Source of the DNA: Nipponacmea schrenckii
Lineage: Eukaryota; Mollusca; Gastropoda; Lottiidae
Reading direction: 5' to 3'
Assembly: GCA_030562195.1 (NCBI GenBank)
Contig: CM060200.1
Location: 34,759,023-34,823,022, forward strand
DNA: 64,000 nucleotides
Shown: piece after piece, positions 55,901 to 64,000 of the stretch
Position numbering within the stretch: the stretch's first letter is position 1
Layout of the letters: each line of letters opens with the position of its first letter
Translations under genes and position numbers: made by a program
Notes under the pieces: model-generated
Databases searched by the model: none
The model's input: the letters and a program-made list of their open reading frames with translations, nothing else
What the model was told of the DNA's origin: nothing

Positions 55901-58786
55901 ATACTGACGAATTTATTTATCAAACAGCTAGAAAAATAGTCATCGCTGTTATCCAAAGAATTACATACAAAGAGTATATTCCAAGTGTTTTTGGCAAAAA
56001 CTTCGTGCAGCAATTCAAACTAGATCAACGTTATGAGTATAAACCTTCTGTTAACCCACAGATCATCAACGAATTCACTACAGCTGCATTTCGATATGGA
56101 CATTCTCAGATAGCCGATAGTATGGTGTTAAACGGCAAGAACGTTCCATTGCACGAACTGTATTTCAACACGAAACCAGTTCTCAATGACTTCTCAGAAG
56201 TTATTGAAGATCTTATAAGAGCAAGGTCTGAAAATTCTGATAACTGTTTCTCAAAAGAAATGACCTAATAAACTATTCTTGTCGAGTAAAGGATCACTTG
56301 ATATAATTGCTCTAAATATTCAGAGAGGTCGCGATCATGGTTTGCCAGCCTTTGCTGAATATCGCAAGATTTGTAAATTACCACCTGTAAGGGGATTCGA
56401 AGATTTTGGAGATTGCGAGACAGTACTGCGCAATGTTTACAAGTTTGTATCATTTAATTACTTCATTGAATGTTCCCTCTTGACCAACCTGCACTGAACG
56501 TTGGGTTTTATCATAAACACTTTGTGTGACTGAATTGTAACAATATTGTTAGCCATATTGCGAGACAAATATCACAGATTAATGGATTTAATTGAGCAAG
56601 ATAAATTGTTTCCTGTCTTTGTATAAGATTTGCCAAGAATGTTGTTGTGCATTTACATCCTACCTCGTCTAGTCACAACTAAAGTAATACAATATAAGCT
56701 ACAGTTTGACGACCGTACCTCTTATCAATAGATTGGTCAGTCTTCACCCTCCTTTCTTTTTTCTGTTGGAGTGGAACACATTCGGTTCGATCGGAAGAAA
56801 CGATGGTTAATACAAAACTCACAAAGTCGTGCACTGCAGTCTGTAATTGCGAAGTGTTGTGCAAGATACTATTTATTTTATTTTTCAGGAGCCCAATGGA
56901 TGTCGATATTTATGCTGGGGCGTTATGTGAAAAACCTTTGGGAGGTAATGTGGTTGGACCCACGTTTGCTTGTATTATTGGTACCCAGTTCTACACCTTG
57001 AAAAATGGAGACAGATTCTTCTATACAACTCCTAATCAAAACCTTGGTTTCACTCCTAGTAAGATATCCAATTTCTCAATACATACAGGGCCGCACAAGA
57101 GGGGGGTGAGTCCCCCCCCCCCCCTGGAAAGTTGGTAGAATACAAAAAAGTCGGGGTCACTCCATCAAAACTCAAAAAGTTTGGGTCATTAACCGTACCC
57201 AACTCGAACAACTTTAATGATGATGTGACCCCAACTTTTTCATGGACCTCATGTTTTTTTATTTGGGGTGACTTCAACTTGACCGACCCCAACTTTATTT
57301 TCTGAGTGACCCAACTTTATTTTCTGTGAGTGACCCCAACTTAATTTTTTTGTGAGTGACCCAAACTTTTTCAGTGAGCTCATCATGTAATGTGATATGC
57401 TGATATCAGCCGGTGCCAGGTTTCTGCTATACTGTGTGCTAAAGTGCTAATATATATAAAACCGCTTTTGTTTTGTTATTTGGTTATTTTAAGTTATCAA
57501 GCTACTAAGCAATGTTCATGTAATCGGGCCACAGAAAGCTATTCACTTTTAAATCTAAGTATACTTTCTTGCTGATTACATTGATTTGATATAGTTACAA
57601 ATATTTTATATTTTGGAATAAAAATAATTGAAAATATAAGGTTAGTCGGTTTGTGGTTCCAGTCATCTAAAGGTAGTTAAAAGTATTACTGATGTGCAAA
57701 ATAAATATTTTAGAATGTGATTTGCTTCATGTATTATCAAGTCAACTATAGTCATTGTATGAATAGAATAGTGGAAATTGGACTAAGTTTTGTATTTTTT
57801 TTTTTTTTTTTATTTTTTTTTTTTTTTGATTATCATAAACGCCAGGTAAAGAGTTCCCTACCTAGGATAAAACTAACCTGTCCCACGACAAATATCATAG
57901 ATTTTATTGAATGCAAGTTATCCGTGTACTTTAATTTCGCAATTTTTAGTCGAAACGCGGCTTTAAATGATAGATTATAAACCGATTATGGTCATAATCT
58001 GTCCTCTCAAGTTGCGGCAAGAAAATGCAAAATTTATGTACACGGATAAGAAGAAAATTGCTTTGTGCAGATTAAGGCTAAACAATATATTGACTATTTT
58101 GCGACTCCAGTAGCACCAAATCTCTATATATGTCATGATATAGTGATGGTACCATAATCAACAAAAGTTGGGGTTTAGTTATCTTTTGCAAAAGTTGGGG
58201 TTTTGAAATTTGGTCACCCCCCTCCCCCCTGAGAAAATACGCATGTGCGGCCCTGAATACATACTTTTGGCGATTTAGTTTTTTTTTCTTAAAACAGGCT
58301 TATAAAAGATCTATCATGATATAAAAATCTCTAAACTCTGAACCCCTCCCCCTTAAAATAGACATACCTTCCAAACTAATATTTCTTATATTTTAGAACA
58401 ACTTCAGTTCATAAATAAAATGACTTTGGCCTCGTTACTTTGTGAATTTGGTGAAATAGATGAAGTTCAGAGTAATGTTTTTTCGCCAGTCCATCGAAGG
58501 TAAGAGACCTCATTTCATAGCTCCAATACCCAATAATCTTCAATGCTCCGCTTGAGATTGTCCTCCGACTCAACATAGACGAAACAAACCTGTCATTACT
58601 GCATGCTTCAATTCTCATTTATAATTATATTCTTATGTGATTTTAGATACTGTTCAGGTTCAACCCCTCAACTACTATTTATCCTGTTTTAATTTTTTTC
58701 AATATTTCTTTTTAAGTAACCCCAAAAGAAAATGTAAGAACATTGCTGTTCCATGGACTCGTGATTTGTATGATTTCTCAAGCTAA
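46855..58786 (+). CDS. Secreted animal heme peroxidase, 11 coding exons
   Basis: A member of the peroxidasin, myeloperoxidase and chorion-peroxidase family. These enzymes use H2O2 to oxidise halides or phenolic groups, usually outside the cell. Exons are 46855-46915, 47475-47583, 49185-49324, 49495-49668, 50460-50558, 52977-53081, 55264-55374, 55763-56442, 56889-57058, 58397-58499 and 58717-58786. All introns are GT-AG and every junction phase agrees, giving about 606 residues if one base is discounted. A signal peptide opens the protein. Distal Gln148, Asp151 and His152, Ca2+ ligands Asp153, Thr205, Phe207, Asp209 and Ser211, catalytic Arg270 and proximal His380 (RYGH) are present. The heme-ester Glu is Val273. 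An extra T at 56266 ends the frame after residue 434 as sequenced, so the locus is either a pseudogene, a polymorphic null, or carries an assembly error. Confidence 0.88.
46916..47474 (+). other. Peroxidase intron 1
   Basis: GT-AG intron. Nothing further was recognised inside. Confidence 0.7.
47475..47583 (+). CDS. Peroxidase exon 2 (pro-region)
   Basis: Acceptor TTTCAG and donor GTGAGT. Encodes a basic then acidic segment (SKSRRLRF...ETGESAANEETP) like a propeptide before the catalytic domain. It is not conserved across the family, so it is supported by phase and splice sites. Confidence 0.7.
47584..49184 (+). other. Peroxidase intron 2
   Basis: GT-AG intron of 1.6 kb, holding a Harbinger-like fragment (47969-48295). 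Confidence 0.7.
47969..48295 (+). pseudogene. PIF/Harbinger-like transposase N-terminal fragment
   Basis: A 108-codon open frame in intron 2. The stretch 'AYCCLMKKLGMGDSFSYKNL' and the following TDETFVDEVLASF...KNTHLR resemble the N-terminal region of HARBI1-like nucleases (AY-x-NL-x-xEL ... F-x-xF-R-M ... TF-x-E-L ... T-x-x-R). The DDE catalytic part was not found, so it is a fragment. Motif likeness only. Confidence 0.35.
49185..49324 (+). CDS. Peroxidase exon 3 (domain start)
   Basis: Contains the FRSIDGSCNNLEHPAWG block that opens the peroxidase domain. Acceptor TTTAAG, donor GTACAC. The extension upstream (HHTCSEEQRK) carries a Cys. Confidence 0.85.
49495..49668 (+). CDS. Peroxidase exon 4 (distal heme site)
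   Basis: Contains QWGQFLDHDLASTP, with the distal His152, the Gln two turns before it, Asp151 (the partner of the D-ring ester in myeloperoxidase) and the Ca2+ ligand Asp153. Acceptor TTTCAG, donor GTGACA (not the best consensus). Confidence 0.92.
49669..50459 (+). other. Peroxidase intron 4
   Basis: GT-AG intron with a poly-C run near 49881. No transposon was identified. Confidence 0.65.
50460..50558 (+). CDS. Peroxidase exon 5
   Basis: Encodes DCFPIFLEEGDSYF and NCMGFARS, which are family-conserved. Keeping the frame demands the second of two adjacent AGs (acagAG/ag), so exon start 50460 is chosen over 50458. Donor GTAAGT. Confidence 0.8.
50610..52745 (+). repeat. Nested pearl-like element array
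   Basis: A first element starts near 50618 with 'tttatacgcccac' and a hairpin. Within its first core, at about 50825, a second element begins with its own 'tttttatacgcccac', hairpin and a (CCGT/CGGT) tetranucleotide run to about 50920. Core units follow with the phrase 'gagttattgc' near 51036, 51197, 51354 and 51514 (161, 157 and 160 bp apart). Further units contain a duplicated block of about 380 bp. The array ends with 'agtgggcgtatattgctagg' near 52710-52735. Confidence 0.8.
51791..52551 (+). repeat. 380-bp tandem duplication within the array
   Basis: 'agttattgcccttgacttag' occurs at 51791 and 52169, and a related phrase at 52552 (spacings 378 and 383). Each unit contains the 3' terminal block 'accttgcctggcaagctatc', so an element end has been duplicated along with core units. 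Confidence 0.75.
52977..53081 (+). CDS. Peroxidase exon 6 (calcium loop)
   Basis: ITSFIDGSMVYGSS provides Thr205, Phe207, Asp209 and Ser211, the Ca2+ binding loop. Acceptor TTTCAG, donor GTAATT. Confidence 0.9.
53082..55263 (+). other. Peroxidase intron 6
   Basis: GT-AG intron of 2.2 kb with a poly-T run (53518-53537) and the inverted-repeat element 54646-55003. Confidence 0.65.
54646..55003. mobile_element. Inverted-repeat element (MITE-like)
   Basis: The ends GTGGTCTAAGGGACGTAAC and GTTATGTCCCTTAGACCAC are complementary at 18 of 19 positions. Internal sequence from 'gttataccttggcaa' on is shared with 60331-60650, so it is a dispersed family. Flanks (gaata, gaatt) suggest at most a weak target duplication. 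Confidence 0.6.
55264..55374 (+). CDS. Peroxidase exon 7
   Basis: Encodes a two-Cys loop (VPCGASFLPED...GACKK) and CFLAG leading into the catalytic arginine. Acceptor TATCTAG, donor GTACCA. Confidence 0.88.
55375..55762 (+). other. Peroxidase intron 7
   Basis: GT-AG intron with a minus-strand open frame (55391-55642) of unrecognised type next to a C homopolymer (55645-55656). It looks like transposon debris, not a nested gene. Confidence 0.6.
55763..56442 (+). CDS. Peroxidase exon 8 (core), with frameshift
   Basis: The largest exon. It carries the catalytic Arg270 (GDAR), the segment 'VNVVPGLQAMHTLFVRFHNR' with two glutamates of the family consensus lost, 'FTTAAFRYGHSQI' with proximal His380, and IQRGRDHGLP near the end. 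After GAA ATG ACC (to 56265) an extra T creates TAA. Discounting it restores NKLFL and then SLDIIALNIQRGRD, and matches the phase of exon 9. The donor is a GTTTGT. Confidence 0.88.
56443..56888 (+). other. Peroxidase intron 8
   Basis: GT at 56443 and TTTTCAG at 56888. No element was recognised inside; short open frames here are incidental. Confidence 0.7.
56889..57058 (+). CDS. Peroxidase exon 9
   Basis: SPMDVDIYAGALCEKP and FACIIGTQFYTLKNGDRFFY are strongly conserved in animal heme peroxidases. Acceptor TTTCAG, donor GTAAGA. Confidence 0.92.
57059..58396 (+). other. Peroxidase intron 9
   Basis: Of 1338 bp, 1170 are a hAT-like insertion (57086-58255). Without it the intron would be about 160 bp. 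Confidence 0.8.
57086..58255. mobile_element. hAT-like non-autonomous element in intron 9
   Basis: The ends CAGGGCCGCACA and TGTGCGGCCCTG are complementary and start with CAGGG, as in hAT transposons. The octamer AATACATA is repeated exactly at 57078-57085 and 58256-58263. Subterminal C/G homopolymers and 'gttggggt'-type repeats are present on both sides. No transposase frame is inside. Confidence 0.88.
58397..58499 (+). CDS. Peroxidase exon 10
   Basis: Encodes QLQFINKMTLASLLCEFG and IDEVQSNVF, the C-terminal helices of the domain. Acceptor TTTTAG, donor GTAAGA. It lies after a 1.17-kb transposon in intron 9, yet the splice sites are intact. Confidence 0.9.
58717..58786 (+). CDS. Peroxidase exon 11 (C-terminus and stop)
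   Basis: Encodes NPKRKCKNIAVPWTRDLYDFSS and a TAA stop. The single Cys matches the last disulphide position of the family. Acceptor TTTTTAAG. Confidence 0.85.
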
Positions 58787-58790
58787 TAAA
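58785..58790 (+). terminator. Polyadenylation signal overlapping the stop codon
   Basis: AATAAA shares two bases with the TAA stop (taATAAA). It is the only such signal immediately downstream of the peroxidase; a T-rich element follows. Use would give almost no 3' untranslated region, so a later site is also possible. Confidence 0.45.
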
Positions 58791-59901
58791 ATAATTTGGT
58801 CGAGTATCTACGTTATGCAAAATATCGATGCTCGACTATACAATCATGCAGTTATTGATAACGGCCTTCAATAAGAAATTCACATTGACGTTTCTCTTCA
58901 AATCCCTTCAAGGTCGTTATAAATTGATATGTGTCTGCTTCCGAAATTACTCCTCAAATTGCATTCTACAGTAACAGTCATACAAAACAACTAACGATTG
59001 GCTGCTCAGAGCAAGAAGTTGTTACGCCTCTAGTACACCCCAAAAACCCTTTAGATGTCTGTTTCACCCAGTAGCTAATATACAATAGCTTGATACAGTC
59101 AGCGTAAACAAATAGCAGTTGTCGATCATTCACCTTTTTTTATTAAATTATTCGGGCAGATAGTACAATGTCTACAAAATGCTGTTTCAGCACCTGTCAC
59201 CTACTGCAACAGTTGATAACTGACACTTAATGCCTGAAAAACAACAAGTATAGTGATTCCAAGGGGGGAGATTTGTAAACTGCCTTGTATATGCTTCAAT
59301 ACTCAGAAAATAGATTTTACTATATCTTGGTCATCCGTTTACTATAATGGCTAGAACTTTTCTTTTCTAGAAGTTTTCTTTTGGTAAAGGCAAAGGCTGT
59401 TTTATGGTATAACGTTGCCAAAATTCTCGATTGCAGCTTTAAAATACCAATGTCGTCGTTAAAAAATGCATTTGTCAATGCTTCAAGTACAATTGTCGAT
59501 TTGTAAATATGCAAGAGGTAACTTGCGGAACTGTACTGCAATTTATAAATTTGCATGAGCAAAAAAATATCTCTGACGGCAAAGGTCGCTATAAGGGAAG
59601 TTGCTCTGACAGGACTCTATCACTTTATACTTCCAATTTTCACGATTCCCTTATCATGCCTTTTTTGGTCTAGATTTGGATCTTGTCAATTTTTCATTTG
59701 GTCTTAGTCTTGAAAAATAAGCATTTATAGTCATATTTCTGGTGTTGACAAAACTCACTCGGTTAAAGGTAGTATTGAATGGGACTACTTAGAGTTTTAT
59801 CCGGCGTTATGGTGAAATATTTAATCTTGATATTGTTGCATTTAGTGTTTCAATCCAGTGGGCTTCCCAAGACTATTTCATCTCGTAGCAAATCAATTAC
59901 T
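58791..59901. other. Non-coding stretch downstream of peroxidase
   Basis: No recognisable gene. The open frame at 59320-59562 on the minus strand carries no motif. Confidence 0.4.
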
Positions 59902-60312
59902 AAACTAATGTCTAAAAGAAACGATACCACTTGTTTGCAAAGACAGTAAAGAAAAACTAAAAACTGCAGAAATTTAGGATTGGTGTAATACTTTTGAAAA
60001 ATCTTTTATCAACATCTGTGCAAAAATTCATTTGAATAAAATCTGTACAATCAATATAACAAGCCTTTAAAAATGGGTGGGGTTTGCCAGCAGTTTAAAA
60101 CAGTTTATATGCACGGACATCTAGAGAGTGAAATGTCACTTTCACGAAATTTGTGTTTTTCCCAGAAGAGATTGATTCTTCCCAGTATTTTCGATCGACT
60201 ATGATGTGTTTGGGATGTGCAATACATATAAGCAGGTTTTCATATTAAAAAATTCACTTTGTGAAAAAAAAATTGAAAAAACATTAGTATCGTTTCTTTT
60301 GGACACTAGTTT
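59902..60312. mobile_element. Inverted-repeat element (MITE-like)
   Basis: 'aaactaatgtctaaaagaaa' with CGATAC on the left faces GTATCG with 'tttcttttggacactagttt' on the right, 24 of 26 positions pairing. No clear target duplication and no coding frame. Confidence 0.5.
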
Positions 60313-60330
60313 ATTTATCTTATGTCTTTG

Positions 60331-60650
60331 TTATACCTTGGCAAATTGCGGGATCTTATGTTCTTAACAACTAAATTTAGTTAGATGTTAAATAATAGAT
60401 AAAGGGATTCAAAATTATTAACGGATTTTGGCCAACAATGAAACGGAAATCTATTTGAGAACTTAATCAATACGAGTTTTAGTAAAAATGATAATGAATG
60501 ACATATTGAAATGTTTTGAGATCCGTTAAATTAAGGATAAAAGATACATGAAATAAATAATGCGGTCTTTGTGGTCTGCAATGCTAAATAGTGAATCAGA
60601 AAGTGTTATCTCCCTTAGACAAGAATTAGTTTTAGTCGCTGTTTGAATAG
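60331..60650 (+). repeat. Dispersed copy of the 54.7-kb element
   Basis: Shares 'gttataccttggcaa', 'ggatcttatgttc', 'aatacgagtttt', 'tctttgtggt' and the 'cccttagac' end with 54719-55003. Its left terminus is missing. Confidence 0.6.
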
Positions 60651-61160
60651 TTTTCGATAATATTAACTGAGGACGATTTAATTGGATATACGAATTTCTT
60701 CATTTCGAAAATTCTAAATATGAATTTTCTAATTCTTTAAATCATTTATATTTTGCCGTGATACAATATGCGATAAAACATTATTTGTGCAATTGTCCAA
60801 TTTTTCATTTGTTTTAAAATGAACTACTCAATATATTTAGTTGTGAAAACTTCAGAATAAGTAGGAGACACTTATTTTCCACTGTAATCGTATGTTTATT
60901 GCGCCGAAATCCCATTGTTGTACTTTTCTAAACGTACCAAATACCATTATAAGTTACTGGATAATAGTATAATATTCAGAAACGTCATCTTAAACAAAAA
61001 TAAAAAAAGCATGTTTTGATGACAAAATAAAAGAATGCCCTTACAATTGGGACCGTTTATTCTAACTTTTTCACTGTATTGTATTACAGCTTCATTTAAA
61101 CTATATTCATATCTCTTTCAGAAATAATCTGCTCTGTTTTCGATAATAGATTGACTACAT
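60651..61160. other. Non-coding stretch, nothing recognised
   Basis: AT-rich; no feature supported. Confidence 0.4.
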
Positions 61161-61161
61161 T

Positions 61162-61300
61162 TTTAAACGCCCACACATTAATGTGGACGTATATAATCGT
61201 CCGTTTTCAAGCTTTTGTGGACACGACAGAGAGTTAATTTCTTGATGTATGTTGACGAAACTTAGTGTCAGTGTTTGTTATAGCCCAGAGATGAACCCTA
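61162..61300 (+). repeat. Pearl-like leader, short copy
   Basis: 'aaacgcccacacattaatgt' with GGACGTATATAAT forms the family hairpin, followed by part of a core ('ttgacgaaacttagtgt'). Confidence 0.55.
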
Positions 61301-62390
61301 TTGAAAATCAGACCAATCAAACCACACACATATTTAATATGACTAAATGTCCTTGTTCTTGAAAACGCGCCCGCCTTTGTTCTCAAATTCGTGTTATTAA
61401 TCACCCAAGGATGAACTTCAATTAAATATCAGAAAAATCTTTCATTTACCGATAACTCTGGTCAACCTCCCAGACAATTGTGGACGTATGTGATAGCCAT
61501 CGCTGTTTTCGTTGAATTGTATGAGAATTTCTCTAAAACTGGTTTCAGAAAATGAAATCTTACCGTTGAATATGTCACAAAAGAGGACCATTTTATTAAC
61601 TGGACAAATCAGCATCAATCTGCAACAATCAAAACAAATTATAACTTTTCATGATATATAATATTTGGTTGGAAAATGTTATTTACAGATTCTGTCTTAA
61701 CTCACATACTAATATTATAGAACTCAGATACTCCTAATAACTTAATGGAATAATAATTTTTAGCAAAACATTTGTAGCAGATAAAGGAATTTCCACACGA
61801 TGAAATCTATTAGTCACAAATGAGTATTTCATAATTAAGTGCTATATGGTGTTTAGAAGGGTACTCTACCCGGCTACATACGCAAAATTTCGGAACCTTG
61901 ATGTTCTTGAATGCCAAATCGTGCCTATTTTACCCCTGCAAAAGACACCCTACTCAAACCATTTGTGGGGGGGGGGGGACACATGACGTGCCCCCCCCCC
62001 CCCTGGATCTGCGCCCCTGGTTTGTCAATAGCTTAATATATCTAGTAAAGGAATTTGAGTAGAAAGAACAAGGCTCTGCAGCGTACCGAAACTAATGCGG
62101 AAAATGATCATGCTTGTCATCCACTTTTACACTTAAAGGTGTGATTACGCAAGCTTATTAAAAAAAAAAATAGGCCTATCACTCAAAGGTCTACATACAC
62201 GTATCCTCTAACTTAACATCTCTGCCTTGTGGACACAAACTGCCATGTCCTTCGAGACTTGATTTTGAAAAGAACAGTTAGATACCAAAGGTGAACGCGT
62301 TTTCAAGAACAGGAGCAACTCATTAAATATATTTCGATTGGTCTGATTATCAAAAGGGTTCAACCTTTGGTGATTACAAAAACCCTCACC
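61301..62390. other. Non-coding stretch with a hAT-type end
   Basis: At 61990-62019 a C homopolymer precedes 'ctggatctgcgcccctg', which on the minus strand reads CAGGGGCGCAGATCCAG, a hAT-type terminus. The partner end was not found. A G homopolymer lies near 61968. Confidence 0.4.
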
Positions 62391-62565
62391 AAGTTTCGTC
62401 AAAATCTATTTTAAAACCTCTATCTATCGTGTTTACAAATAATTCAAGAGGGCAATAACTCATAGTAAATATTAACTTCATCAAGAAACCAGCTCTATCG
62501 TATCCACAAAAACTGTAGACAGACGTACAGAAAGGCAGGGGTAATGCCTATATACGCCCACACAA
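62391..62565 (-). repeat. Pearl-like element fragment, minus orientation
   Basis: 'caccaagtttcgtcaaaatc', 'gagggcaataactca' and the leader 'tatacgcccacacaaaatgg' in inverted arrangement relative to the copy at 61162. Confidence 0.5.
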
Positions 62566-62774
62566 AATGGTGGGAAATTCGAGTCAAAATTGTTATAGTC
62601 ATTTCATTTCCGCTTTTTAACCCATTTAAATAACTTTTTTGGATGAAATTTCAATGTATATTGCGTTTATAGAAACACCAAAGGGTTGGGGCAGTGGATT
62701 GGAAATTACATAGGACCTTTTTCATTAGTATTATTCATTTTAATTATTTCTGTACATTCATTATACAATGATAT

Positions 62775-63945
62775 AGTTTTTATACGCCCACGTTATAATG
62801 TGGTCGTATATTGTCGTCACCCCTGTCCGTCCGTCCGTCCGTCCACAATTGCTTGTGAACGCAATAGAGGCTACAGTTTTTGTCGGATTTGAATGAAACT
62901 TGCTGTGATCATTTATATTGATGAGATCTCGGACAAGTTCGAAATTGGCAATTTTTCGATGAACGGTTTTTGAGTTATTGCACTTGACTATGAAAAAACG
63001 CGTCATAATTGGCTTGTGAACGCGATAGAGACTACAGTTTTCATCGGATATAATGAAACTTTCTGTGATCATTAATATTGATGGGATCTTAGACAAGTTC
63101 GAATTTGGCGATTTTTCGATGAACAGTTTAATAGTTATTGCACTTGACTTAGCCAAAACGCGTCAAAATTGGCTTGTGAACGCGATAGAGACTACAGTTT
63201 TCATCAGATTTAAATGAAACTTTCTGTGATCATTAATATTGGTAAGATCTTGGACAAGTTCGAAATTGGCGATTTTCCGATGAATGGTTTTTGAGTTATT
63301 GCACTTGACTTAGCCAAAATGCGTCAAAATTGACTTGTGAACGCGATAGAGACTACAGTTTTCATCAGATTTAAATGAAACTTGCTGTGATCATTTATAT
63401 TGATGAGATCTTGGACAAGTTCGAAATTGGTGATTTTTCGATGAATGGTTTTTGAGTTATTGCACTTGACTTAGTTAAAACGCCTTGAAATTGGCTTGTT
63501 AACGCGATAGAGATCACAATTTCCATTTGATTTGAATGAAATTTGGTGTTATCATTTATATTGATCTTGGACAAGTTTGATCGTGACTATTTTTAGATTA
63601 TTGGCCTTGACTAAGTCAAATTGCGTCGAAATAGACTTATGAACACGATAGAGACAAGTTTTCATCTGATTGGAATGAAATTTGGTGTGATCATTGAAGT
63701 TGATGTCATCTTGGTCAAGTTCGAAATTAACATTTCGATATACTGTTTTTGAGTTATTGCACTTGACTCAAAACGCGGGTTGTGATTGCGATAGACAATA
63801 CAGTTGTCATCTGATTTTAATGAAATTTGGTGTGAACATTTATATTGACGAGAACATGGATTAGACCTAAATAATCTTAGAGTTTTTGCCTGTGTTAAAA
63901 CAGAAAATATTTTTTAAAGTGGGCGTATCTTGCTAGGCAACCACT
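62775..63945 (+). repeat. Pearl-like element, near complete, six to seven cores
   Basis: The cleanest copy. Its leader is 'tttttatacgcccacgttat' with the hairpin partner 'aatgtggtcgtat', then (CCGT)n at 62825-62842. Cores follow with the phrase 'agttattg' at 62973, 63133, 63294, 63455, 63595 (variant) and 63752, spacings 160, 161, 161, 140 and 157. The 3' terminus is 'agtgggcgtatcttgctagg' with CAACCACTT. The start (ACGCCCAC) and end (GTGGGCGT) are complementary. Confidence 0.85.
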
Positions 63946-64000
63946 TTCTAATTCTAATATAGCCGCGAAAATCTTCGTAATTTACATGAAAGCATTCATC

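Noticed and set aside
62761..63156. 131-codon minus-strand open frame
   Set aside because: It lies wholly in the 160-bp core array and its peptide repeats in step with the cores.

Overview
This is an AT-rich, intron-rich animal genomic window. Three things point to a lophotrochozoan, most likely a bivalve mollusc: a multi-exon heme peroxidase gene, Penelope-like retroelement fragments, and many copies of a repeat whose architecture resembles the 'pearl' elements described from bivalves. The taxonomic call is inference. Only two host loci are supported by sequence. (1) A secreted animal heme peroxidase lies on the + strand at 46855-58786. I could assemble 11 coding exons whose phases all agree, giving about 606 residues. 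(2) The first coding exon of a class A (rhodopsin-family) G-protein-coupled receptor lies on the - strand at 24607-24894; its remaining exons were not found.

Layout. 1-4.2 kb is non-coding, with a - strand array of pearl-like core repeats (2250-3345) and a small foldback (3697-3793). 4.2-8.2 kb is a Penelope-like retroelement (- strand) with a 508-bp exact-looking duplication and long direct repeats on both sides. 9.2 kb holds a small inverted-repeat element. 10.0-11.1 kb holds a pearl-like fragment and a second Penelope-like relic (+). 11.2-17.8 kb is a LINE (- strand) split by a young Ty3/Gypsy-type LTR retrotransposon (12084-17591, - strand). That element has LTRs differing at one base but three breaks in its coding frame. 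18-24 kb holds repeats, including a hAT-like foldback element with an 8-bp target duplication (19735-20066) and an inverted partner of the 44-kb tandem-core element. 24.6 kb holds the receptor exon. 25-42 kb is mostly unassigned AT-rich DNA with a diverged local duplication, a pearl-like fragment and a Tc1/mariner-like relic. 42-46 kb is repeat-rich and ends in a Penelope-like GIY-YIG relic. 46.8-58.8 kb is the peroxidase gene; its introns hold a Harbinger-like fragment, a large pearl-like array, an inverted-repeat element and a 1.17-kb hAT-like insertion. 59-64 kb is again repeats, ending in a clear 160-bp-period pearl-like array.

The most interesting biology is in the peroxidase. The distal and proximal histidines, catalytic arginine and calcium loop are intact, but the glutamate that normally forms the covalent heme ester is replaced by valine. 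A single extra T in the largest exon also ends the reading frame in this assembly. The rest of the window is a dense, nested record of mobile elements. No RNA gene and no CRISPR array was seen.
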